Under the pieces are notes generated by a model. That model was not told the origin of the DNA and did no database searches. It was given only the letters and a program-made list of their open reading frames with translations. Position numbers and translations under genes: made by a program. Shown here one piece after another: positions 23,574-32,600 of a stretch of 64,000 bases of DNA (the first letter of the stretch is position 1; every line of letters starts with the position of its first letter). The stretch is from Ferruginibacter albus (GTDB lineage: Bacteria > Bacteroidota > Bacteroidia > Chitinophagales > Chitinophagaceae). The stretch covers positions 2,754,001-2,818,000 of the forward strand of contig NZ_CP083388.1 in the NCBI RefSeq assembly GCF_020042285.1, in the 5' to 3' direction.

Positions 23574-24440
23574 CTAAACTCTGCGCATATCAACAGCTAC
23601 AGATAAGTTGTGATCGCCTACGCTGAAAATAACACCTTTTACGGGAGCAATATCAAAATAATCTCTTCCCCAACCTACTGTTACATGCTGCATGGATGGG
23701 AGCTGGTTATTTGTAGGATCAAAATCAACCCAACCTGTGCCGGGAATAAAAACTGAGAACCATGCATGAGAAGCATCTACCCCTATTAATTTTTCTTCGC
23801 CTTCAGGAGCGATCGTTTCTATGTAGCCGCTTATATAGCGTGCTGGTAAACCCATTGCACGCACGCAGGCAATAGCCAAGTGGGCGAAATCCTGGCATAC
23901 TCCTTTTCTTTCTTTGAATACTACTGATAACGGTGTTGCAATGGTAGTAAATCCGGGCTTAAATATAAAATCATTGAAAATACGTTGCATCAGGTCGTAT
24001 ACAGCATCGAACATTGTTCTGCCAACGGTAAAAGACCGTGCAGCATATTCCAATATGTCTGCATTGGCCCTTGTAACAGCCGTATAAGGAATGTACTGGC
24101 TAACTTCCAGCCAGTCGCCCTTATGCTGATGCAGCTGCTCTTTCACTTCCTCCCATGATATATTGCCAGGAAGATATTCATCATTATTCAATTTTTGTAT
24201 TTCTGATCTAACCGTTACCGTTAGTATCTTATGTTCCTGCTGAATGGCAAAGTAAACCAGCTTATTGCCAAAAAAATCTTCATACTCGTTGTAAACATCC
24301 GGCTTAGGTTGAATATCTATATTGGCTCTGGCACAAAGTTGTGTAGCAGTATTACGTGGCAGCAAGCGTACAATATTATAGCACAAGCCTACAGATTCGT
24401 CATATTGATAGGTGGTAGTATGTGTAACTATATAATTCAT
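23574..24440 (-). CDS. Transglutaminase-like protease family protein
   Basis: I chose ATG 24440, 10 bases past the previous stop and preceded by AAGGAAG, a good ribosome site; a start at 24539 would overlap the ATP-grasp gene by 89 bases. The 288-aa protein has an N-terminal beta-sandwich (1-85, YIVTHTTTYQYDESV) and a transglutaminase core with the triad C182 (KGVCQDFAH), H225 (ASHAWFSVF) and an Asp at 239-241 (DFDPTNN). This pairing with a circularly permuted ATP-grasp/alpha-E protein is widespread and thought to make or cleave peptide bonds on an unknown peptide or amine. It is the second gene of that operon. Confidence 0.92.
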   Translation of the reverse strand: MNYIVTHTTTYQYDESVGLCYNIVRLLPRNTATQLCARANIDIQPKPDVYNEYEDFFGNKLVYFAIQQEHKILTVTVRSEIQKLNNDEYLPGNISWEEVKEQLHQHKGDWLEVSQYIPYTAVTRANADILEYAARSFTVGRTMFDAVYDLMQRIFNDFIFKPGFTTIATPLSVVFKERKGVCQDFAHLAIACVRAMGLPARYISGYIETIAPEGEEKLIGVDASHAWFSVFIPGTGWVDFDPTNNQLPSMQHVTVGWGRDYFDIAPVKGVIFSVGDHNLSVAVDMRRV

Positions 24441-24450
24441 TTCACTTCCT

Positions 24451-26997
24451 TTATTCTGCCAAAAACAATTGTTGCTGCTTTTGCTGATGCTTAAAATATC
24501 TTTTTGAAATAGCGTTATTAATAGTTTGCAACAGATCACCTGCTTCTGTCAAAAATGCTTCCAGGCGTTTGTATTTCTTTTTGTTTGCTTCAATAGATGT
24601 CAATTGAGCCTTGTGTGCCATTTCCATTAACTCCTGTAATTCAAGCAATAATTTTTTATGCTCTGCAAGGTCTCCTTCTTCTACTTTATCAGGCAACGAA
24701 TAAATGCTTACATGCAAACGCTCCAACTGGTAAGCCAATGAACGGGGATTGTTCGCATCAAACAACATCAGCTCTAACACCAATGGCAATTGAATATGCG
24801 CTTTGTATTTATAACGGTAACTCACCAAACTTTCATTACTCACTAAAAATGCTTCCTGCAGATTATATTCTATCTCATCCTTATACCGTGTGACCAGCAT
24901 CGACATGATCATATTTATCAGTAAAAGACTGTACTCTATCTTACGACCCGCATCTAATATTAACCAGCCTTGCTCTCTCGAAATGCTTTCCCTATTCAAT
25001 CCCATAAATGCCATCATGGAAGTGATCAATTGGTTCAATGGGTCTATCATTCCTAAATTCACATTTTCTGTATCAGGAATATTTTGCCATAACTCTTCCA
25101 TGCCCCGTAACAGGCGCCAGGCATCTGTTGACCAATGCTCCCTTACGGCATAGACAGTATTTTTAAAAAACTGGTAATTATATTTTAAACTACCTGCCCT
25201 GTTTTCATTTAATAAAACATCTTTTAATTCAGGAAGGGGCTTTTCCATTAAGCGTATGCTTTTTGCAAAGCCGGGATGCGTATAGGTATATTGCGTCAAA
25301 GCTTTCAATAAGCGACGCTCTGTTTCTATATTATTCTTTGCCTGCAGGCGATTGCCCTCGGTAATATATTGTACAACCGTTCTGAAAAAGCGGGCATTCC
25401 CTAACACCCGTTCTGTATACCTGCCCACCCAGTAAAGATTTTCGGCAGTGTGGCTTGGCAATACCGGCGTAGCATATTCCAGGTCTTCGATGGATGGTTC
25501 GCTTACTGAACCTACAATGGTGCGTTCCGGTTCAGTTCCTATTACCCATGTATCTTTACTTAAGCCCCCCAACTGGTTAGAAATAACAAAATTTCCTTCT
25601 TCTGCAGAAGTACGACTTAAGCCGCCGGCGAGAAGCGTGTATTCGTTACTGTTATTCACCATAAAGCTCCTGAACAGTGTATTGCGGCTCAAAATTTTTC
25701 CGTCAACTAAAGAAGGTACCGGCGTAATGCCTACTTTCTCCTGCCCTACATATAATTGCGGATCAGCTTTTATTCTCAACGCCAGCGCTTCCAGCTCTTT
25801 GGATGAAAGTTCCGATCCATCTGTTGATGTTGGCGCACCCGTTTCTCTATATATTCTTTTTACTACCAATGAAGAAAGATTATCCAGCACATACTTCAAT
25901 TCTTTCGGCTGACCACACCACCACGAAGCAATGTTGTGCATCACCAGGTCTGTATCAAAATAATAACGGCAAATATTTTCCAAGAAAGGCATAAAGCCCG
26001 GGTTTTCCAAAACACTGCTCCCTAAAGGGTTTGCAATGCTTACATTGCCGCTGCGTACTGCCTGCAATAAACCGGGTACCCCTAACTGTGAGTCATTTTT
26101 TAATTCCAGGGGATCGCAAAAAATATCATCCACCCTGCGCATGATCACATCTACTTTTTCCAACCCTTCCAGTGTTTTTAGCCAAACATAATTGTCCTTT
26201 ACCAATAGATCATTGCCTTGCACCAATGTATAACCCAACAGGGATGCCATATACGAATGCTCAAAATAAGTTTCGTTATTAGGTCCCGGTGTTAATATTA
26301 CAATGCGTGGGTGATGATTATTATGCGGAGCCATATTGCTTAACGCATTGCTTAAAGCAGTAAAATAAGGTTGCTGATGACGCACGGTTAATCCGTTGAA
26401 GAGTTCCGGCAATATGCGTATCATGGCTGCACGGTTTTCCCATGCATAGCCGGAGCCGGATGGAGCCTGTGTTCTGTCTGTTACTATCCAGATCTTTCCA
26501 TCGTTGCTTTTAGCCATGTCGGCTGCATATAAAACAAGATTGCTTTTATGCGGCAAATTTATTCCTACACATTCACGTAAAAATCCCGGGTGACGGTATA
26601 CTAATTCCATTGGCAGCAAGCCGTTTTTTATCAGTTGCTGCTCTCCATAAATATCCTTTAAAATTAAATTGAATAATTCGGCACGTTGTGTTAAGCCCGT
26701 TTCCATCAAATGCCATTCTTTTTCGCTGATGATATAAGGCAACAGGTCCAACTCCCACGGACGATTCAATCCTTTCGGATCACCATATATATTATAAGTA
26801 ACGCCGTTCTCTTTCAGCAACCGTAACAAAGCATCGTTGCGACTGTTTACTTCTTTGTATCCTAATTTATTAAACGATTGAAAGAATGTATGCCAATGCC
26901 GGCTCAGGATCTCATCATTGCCTGATAAACCCTCATAATTGTATCCTTCCGTAAGGTATTGCTGAAAACCTGCATCGTCCAATAACCCTAAAATCAT
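24451..26997 (-). CDS. Circularly permuted ATP-grasp ligase fused to alpha-E domain
   Basis: The 848-aa protein joins a circularly permuted type 2 ATP-grasp module (about 70-500; landmarks KENGVTYNIYGDPKGLNRPW, IVILTPGPNNETYFEH, LVVKRIYRETG) to an alpha-E domain (about 525-840, starting LPSHTAENLYWVGRYTERV). In many bacteria these are separate genes; here they are one polypeptide. The ATP-grasp half is a predicted amide or peptide ligase and the alpha-E domain is a helical companion of unknown chemistry. The transglutaminase gene follows after 10 bases, completing the known three-part peptide-modifying operon. The biological substrate is unknown. Confidence 0.92.
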   Translation of the reverse strand: MILGLLDDAGFQQYLTEGYNYEGLSGNDEILSRHWHTFFQSFNKLGYKEVNSRNDALLRLLKENGVTYNIYGDPKGLNRPWELDLLPYIISEKEWHLMETGLTQRAELFNLILKDIYGEQQLIKNGLLPMELVYRHPGFLRECVGINLPHKSNLVLYAADMAKSNDGKIWIVTDRTQAPSGSGYAWENRAAMIRILPELFNGLTVRHQQPYFTALSNALSNMAPHNNHHPRIVILTPGPNNETYFEHSYMASLLGYTLVQGNDLLVKDNYVWLKTLEGLEKVDVIMRRVDDIFCDPLELKNDSQLGVPGLLQAVRSGNVSIANPLGSSVLENPGFMPFLENICRYYFDTDLVMHNIASWWCGQPKELKYVLDNLSSLVVKRIYRETGAPTSTDGSELSSKELEALALRIKADPQLYVGQEKVGITPVPSLVDGKILSRNTLFRSFMVNNSNEYTLLAGGLSRTSAEEGNFVISNQLGGLSKDTWVIGTEPERTIVGSVSEPSIEDLEYATPVLPSHTAENLYWVGRYTERVLGNARFFRTVVQYITEGNRLQAKNNIETERRLLKALTQYTYTHPGFAKSIRLMEKPLPELKDVLLNENRAGSLKYNYQFFKNTVYAVREHWSTDAWRLLRGMEELWQNIPDTENVNLGMIDPLNQLITSMMAFMGLNRESISREQGWLILDAGRKIEYSLLLINMIMSMLVTRYKDEIEYNLQEAFLVSNESLVSYRYKYKAHIQLPLVLELMLFDANNPRSLAYQLERLHVSIYSLPDKVEEGDLAEHKKLLLELQELMEMAHKAQLTSIEANKKKYKRLEAFLTEAGDLLQTINNAISKRYFKHQQKQQQLFLAE

Positions 26998-27343
26998 GCA
27001 AAAAATTTAAACCGTTGATCAGTTAGTTGGTGTTAAACCATAAAAATACTGAATAAAACGGTTTTAACCAGAATCGCACAGTACACACAAACACGGATAT
27101 ATGTGTTCCTATAATTATTTTTTGGGGCTATCGTCATTATAAAAAATCAGCACCAGTTCCGGCTGTACGCTATACTTCCGCTGCGCTAAGGTGTCGCTTC
27201 CATCCGGCAGCCTTTCAACAATATTATTCTATTCAGCTTTTATCAACCCGAAATGCATTTTACGCTTCCCATTTTGTCTATAGCTATTTACATCAACTCC
27301 ATAGCGCATAGGTTTTGTATCTTTAATACTACTTCAATCATTT
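26998..27343. other. 346-bp intergenic region with a G+C-richer internal block
   Basis: No gene is supported. The part at about 27125-27225 (ATCAGCACCAGTTCCGGCTG, then GGTGTCGCTTCCATCCGGCA) differs in composition from its AT-rich flanks and looks like a dispersed intergenic repeat rather than unique spacer; this cannot be confirmed in one window. The rest should hold divergent promoters for the ATP-grasp gene and the antiporter gene. Confidence 0.4.
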
Positions 27344-28543
27344 ATGACAACCGCCATCATTATAACTATTTGTTCTTTACTTTTAATTGCATACGTTTTC
27401 GATCTTACTTCGTCTAAAACAAAAATCCCGTCTGTAATATTATTATTACTGCTTGGCTGGATCGTAAAGCAGGCAGCGGATCTATTAGACATTCATATAC
27501 CTAACCTTACACCACTGTTACCAATACTTGGTACTATAGGACTTATATTAATTGTATTAGAAGGTTCATTGGAACTGGAATTGAATAAATCAAAAACACC
27601 AATGATCGCAAAGTCTTTTGTTGTAGCCCTATTACCAATGGTGCTATTAGCTTTTGCCGTTGCTTATTTTTTACATAAGTATGAAAATGTTTCTTTGAAA
27701 GATGCACTTACCAATGTTATTCCACTTTGTGTTATCAGCAGCTCCGTTGCTATTTCAAGCGCAAGATCACTAAGCACTCATAACAAAGAATTTGTTATTT
27801 ATGAGAGCAGCTTGTCTGATATCATCGGTGTTTTATTTTTTAATTTTTTTGCATTGAACAGTACCATTGGGTTTGATTCATTCGGGCATTTTTTATTGGA
27901 GTTGGTCATCATTATTATTATTTCTTTTGTAGCTACCGCAGCCCTTTCATTGTTGTTGAACAAGATCAACCATCATATAAAATTTGCGCCCATTATTTTA
28001 TTGGTCATTTTGATATATGATGTTTCAAAAATTTATCATTTACCCGGATTGATATTTATTTTATTATTCGGATTGTTTTTAGGCAACCTCGATGAATTAA
28101 AACGTTTCAAATGGATCGAAAAATTAAAGCCCGATGAATTAGATAAAGAAGTACATAAGTTTAAAGAATTGGTGGTAGAAGCTACGTTCCTGATCAGGGC
28201 ATTATTCTTTTTATTATTCGGCTATTTAATTAATACATCCGAATTACTAAATACTGATTCATTGATTTGGTCCGTTAGCATTGTAGCAGCGATCTTTATT
28301 ATAAGAGCCATCACATTCAAGCTGTTTAAAATTCCATTGAACCCGTTATTGGCTATCGCTCCAAGAGGCTTGATCACCATCCTGCTGTTTCTTTCTATCG
28401 AACCGTCTCAGACCATTCCCCTGATCAATAATTCGTTATTGATACAGATAATCATTTTAACTGCCCTGGTAATGATGTTTGGCTTAATGTTAAATAAGCC
28501 TGCCATAGCATCTACAAATGAAGAACTCGATATTTCCTCTTAA
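27344..28543 (+). CDS. Cation/proton antiporter, CPA family
   Basis: The 399-aa protein has about twelve hydrophobic spans. TM1-TM2 (LLIAYVFDLTSSKTKIPSVI, LLLGWIVKQ) and the following LGTIGLILIVLEGSLELEL match the Na+/H+ exchanger fold, and the SSSVAIS followed by ESSLSDIIG region corresponds to the discontinuous ion-binding helices. LIRALFFLLFGYLI and APRGLITILLF near the end are also typical of NhaP/KefB-like transporters. It lacks the C-terminal RCK domain of KefB. It should exchange Na+ or K+ for H+ across the inner membrane. It stands alone, with T9SS genes downstream. Confidence 0.87.
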   Translation: MTTAIIITICSLLLIAYVFDLTSSKTKIPSVILLLLLGWIVKQAADLLDIHIPNLTPLLPILGTIGLILIVLEGSLELELNKSKTPMIAKSFVVALLPMVLLAFAVAYFLHKYENVSLKDALTNVIPLCVISSSVAISSARSLSTHNKEFVIYESSLSDIIGVLFFNFFALNSTIGFDSFGHFLLELVIIIIISFVATAALSLLLNKINHHIKFAPIILLVILIYDVSKIYHLPGLIFILLFGLFLGNLDELKRFKWIEKLKPDELDKEVHKFKELVVEATFLIRALFFLLFGYLINTSELLNTDSLIWSVSIVAAIFIIRAITFKLFKIPLNPLLAIAPRGLITILLFLSIEPSQTIPLINNSLLIQIIILTALVMMFGLMLNKPAIASTNEELDISS

Positions 28544-28616
28544 AAATTAATTTTTCATAACAGGGCAACCATTCGGATGAAGTTATTCGATTGTGTTTTC
28601 TATAAACAAAATTGTT

Positions 28617-29540
28617 ATGAAAAAAATTTACACCTTCCTTTTACTGATTTCTTTTTCAAGCGCTGTTAAAGCTACTATCATTAATATAAGTGTTACGAAC
28701 TACCAGTTTAGTCCTGCTAATGTTAATGTAAGTGTAGGAGACGTTGTACGATTTAATTTTGCACCGGGCACTTTTCATAATGCTACTACTAACGGTGTTC
28801 CAAACGGGTTACCTTCAGGCGCTGCAGCATTGTATAGTGGAGACGCAGGCACCCAAACTACCTACAGCTATACAGTAACCACAGCAGGCACGTATGAATA
28901 TGTTTGTGAAATTCATGGCGATGCTGCTACTTACAGTGGAATGAAAGGAGAATTCACTGCCTCAGGCGTAACTCCTGTTATTCTTAATAAATTTTTAGTA
29001 AATATCAGTTCTTCAAAAACGGCCTTGCTTACCTGGAGTACTCAAACAGAAGTAAACACAGATTATTTTTCTGTAAAAAAAAGTACAGATGACATTCACT
29101 TTACAGAGATCGCAAAGATCCCTGCTACAGGAAATTCTTCAGCCCTGCAACAATACAATTATACTGATAACGACATCAGCAATAACGACAAATTTGTTTA
29201 CTATGAACTGGCAATTGTTGATAAAGACGGTAATCAAAAGCTGAGCAATATAGAAGTGTTCAGAAATGCAGCTGCTTTACCTAAACTAATTACACAGATC
29301 AGTCCGAACCCAATTACCAAACCCGGTCAGCTAATGGTATATTTTAATTCAGAAAAAACAGGAGCAATGAAAGTGCAGGTTTTTGATGCAGAAGGACGAC
29401 GGGTTCTCTCCACGAATATGAGCGCTATGCCGGGTTTAAACAGTGGTCATATTCATGTTTGCGATTTCAGTCCGGGAATTTATACTATTAATTTTTCGCT
29501 GGATGGATTAAAAGAAAGCAAACGAGTAGTAGTAAATTGA
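28617..29540 (+). CDS. Secreted cupredoxin with T9SS type A sorting domain
   Basis: ATG 28617 begins a typical signal peptide (KKIYTFLLLISFSSAVKA); an upstream in-frame ATG at 28593 adds eight residues that would bury it. Mature residues about 20-117 form a plastocyanin-like domain with a full type 1 copper ligand set, numbered from this start: H54 (GTFHNAT), C97 and H100 (YVCEIHG), and M109 (YSGMKGEF). A linker with a fibronectin-like module (about 125-220) and a T9SS sorting domain (ISPNPITKPGQL to the end) follow. It is probably an exported electron carrier or copper-binding protein; the T9SS tag would place it outside the outer membrane, which is unusual for a cupredoxin. Confidence 0.9.
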   Translation: MKKIYTFLLLISFSSAVKATIINISVTNYQFSPANVNVSVGDVVRFNFAPGTFHNATTNGVPNGLPSGAAALYSGDAGTQTTYSYTVTTAGTYEYVCEIHGDAATYSGMKGEFTASGVTPVILNKFLVNISSSKTALLTWSTQTEVNTDYFSVKKSTDDIHFTEIAKIPATGNSSALQQYNYTDNDISNNDKFVYYELAIVDKDGNQKLSNIEVFRNAAALPKLITQISPNPITKPGQLMVYFNSEKTGAMKVQVFDAEGRRVLSTNMSAMPGLNSGHIHVCDFSPGIYTINFSLDGLKESKRVVVN

Positions 29541-29563
29541 TCTTTATAGTTTACAATTGATCC

Positions 29564-29607
29564 ATAAAATAAAAGCGCCTCTTTTTTAAGAAGCGCTTTT
29601 ATTTTAT
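29564..29607. terminator. Bidirectional intrinsic terminator
   Basis: ATAAAATAAAAGCGC (29564-29578) and its exact complement at 29593-29607 enclose a 14-base loop. It lies between the convergent genes ending at 29540 (plus) and 29625 (minus), with A/T tracts on both sides. Confidence 0.88.
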
Positions 29608-29624
29608 ATAAACTTATTCGTTGT

Positions 29625-32600
29625 TTACCTGATAACAGATATAGAACCACTGATTGGTTTTTTGCCATCCACCAGCTTAATTATATAATAGTAAGTGCCC
29701 ACCGGTACAGGGTTTCCATGAACAGTTCCATCCCATGCATTATTGCTGTAGGATAAACCTGCCACTTCATACAACAACTGACCGTAACGGTTGAAGATAC
29801 TTACGGTTGATCCTTCGTATCCTTCCAGGTTCGTGATCACCCATTTATCATTGATCCCATCTCCATTCGGTGAAAATGCATTCGGTATCACCGGTATCTT
29901 TAAGATCAGCACCTGTACGCTGCTCGTGTCTGAACAACCATCAGCCGTGGTTACCTTCATCGTATACAGCTTATCCTTTAACGGTGTTACTGTTGGTGTA
30001 TCGATGTCTGTTCTGTTCAAATATGTTGCAGGAGACCAGCTGATCGTAAGCGTTCCTGTACCACTTGCCTGACCATTCAATCTCGCTGACTTACCTTCTT
30101 CCACTGCCACTACCGGACCTCCCGCATAAGCAGATACTGCACTAACCGTTACCGTTATCCCCGTTCTCGGACTTTCACAGATACCGTTGGAAGAAGTCAC
30201 GTAATAAGTTGTACTGCCTCCCTGGTCTGTCAATGGTGTTGGTGCAGTCGTTCCTATCGAAGCTCCAAAAGAATTGTACCACGTTAAATTAGTACCATTG
30301 GCTGTTAAAGGCTGTGCCAGATCCTGCTGGCAATATTTTACGATACCATTGTTTCCTACCGTTGGTGCAGGCGGTATAGCCGGCGGGGCATTGATAGGGG
30401 CAGGAGCGGCATTCGATAAACATCCCCCTGCATTGCTTTTGCCGATCACCTGGTAATTACCCTGTGATAAGGCGCCGCTCGTAGCTGAGGTCTGGTAGGT
30501 TACTCCGTTATCAAAGCTATACGTAGCATTGTTTTGTGCATTTACAACCGTTATAAATCCATTGGTATTGGTACAGGTAGGCTGCACTATATTCAATTGA
30601 GGATCGGCAGGAGCTGTTGGCTGGGTATTGATAATAGCTGTGGTTGCTGTTGAAACACAACCTCCGCTTATTTCTTTCACCAATACCTGGTAAGTGCCGG
30701 CTACCAAAGCACTGCTGGTGCCTCCGGGTTGGAAGGTCGCTCCGTTATCAAAGCTGTATTCAACATTAGGTGTGGTACTGCTTGCTGCAATAGTACCCGT
30801 AGCTGATGTACAGCTTGTTTGAGTGATATTGGCAGCAGGTGCCTGCGGTATCACAGGTGGCTGATTGATCGTAACTGATTGTGATGAGGATATACAACCT
30901 CCTGCTATGCTCTTTACTACCAATTGATAGGTATTCGGCAATAGATTACCAACAGTAGCTGATGCCTGGTAGGAATTACCATTATCAAAACTGTAGGTTA
31001 CTCCACTTGCAGGTGAAGTAACGGTAATCGATCCCGTTGCTGTAGTACAGCTAGGCTGTGTGGGAGTACCGGTAGGTGCTGAAGGAATTGCATCCACTGT
31101 AACCTGCATAGTATCTGTACAGGTATTATTATCTGTATAAGTAATTATAGTTGTTCCGGTAGAAATAGCTGTTACTAATCCGGCATTACTAACACTGGCA
31201 ACACCACCATTAGAAGATACCCATGCATTAGATGCAGCAGCAGTAGCTGTACTTGCTAATTGCGTAGTACTATTTTGACAAAGCTCAGCATTCCCCGTGA
31301 TCAACGGCAATGCATTTACGGTTACAGGTAAACCGGCGCTGCAACCATTGATATCAGTATAAGTAATAGTAACTGCCCCTCCTTTTAATGCTAATATCTT
31401 TCCGTTCGTTTGATTAATAGAAGCAATAGAAGCATCAGAAGTTGACCATGGATTTGTTGCTGCCGGCGTACCGGAAGCTGTATATGTTGTACTGGTTTGT
31501 GCGCATACATTTTGAGAGCCACTAATTACAGGCAGGTCATTTACTGTTACTGTTGCTGTAGTATCATTACCTGCAGCATCCAGATAAGTAATAGTGGTAG
31601 TTCCTGCTTTTTTACCACTTACTAATCCTGTATTATCTATGGTTGCAACAGTAAGGTCAGAAGATGACCATGCCGTTGGTGTAGCCGGACTTGTAGTTGC
31701 CGACAGCTTTGTGGTACCGTTCACGCAAACCGTTAGCTTACCGGATATGATCGGACTAGAAGATACAGATACGACAGCAGTTGTCGTACATCCGTTGCTG
31801 TTAGTATAGGTAATAGTAGTTGTACCATCTACCAAACCTGAAACCAATCCTGTATTACTTACAGTGGCTACAGAAGTATTGGAAGATACCCATGCATTAG
31901 AGGCTGCCGCTGTTGGAGAACCTGTTAACTGTGATGTACTGCCGGTGCTTACAGCTAAAGTGCCGGTGATGGTTGGCAGATCATTCACTGTTACAACGGC
32001 ACTTACTGTATCTGCATTGCTATTGGTATAAATTATTTTACTGGTACCAACGCTTACAGCCGTTACAAGACCTGAGTTACTTATAGTAGCTACTGAAGTA
32101 TTGGAAGATACCCATGCATTAGAGGCGGCGGCTGTTGGAGAACCTGTTAACTGCGTGGTTTTATTTAAACAAACACTTAAATTACCCGTAATAGTAGGTA
32201 AGGTAGTAACGGTTACGGTTACCGTTTTTTGACAGCCGTTGCTATTCGTATAAGTTATAGTAGTAGTACCTGCTGCAATTGCGGATACCTTACCTGTATT
32301 ATCTATTGTTGCAACTCCTGTATTGGAAGATGTCCAGGGAGCAGATGCTGCGGGAGTGCCATCTCCTGTTAACTGAGACGTGCTGCCCGCTGTTACTGTT
32401 GTAGTGCCGGATATAGTAGGTATAGCATTAACCCATATAGTAAGAGTATCCTGGCAACCATTACTATTTCTAAATGTTATTAGAGCATCTCCTATTAAAA
32501 GCTGCGAAGTTACTTTCCCTGTGTTATCGACTGATGCAGTTAAAACAGGCGATGATGTCCATGGGTTTACAGTAGCAGGAATAGCTCCGGTGGTTTCTGT

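Noticed and set aside
24441..24539. Longer start for the transglutaminase gene
   Set aside because: It overlaps the ATP-grasp gene and lacks the ribosome site seen before ATG 24440.
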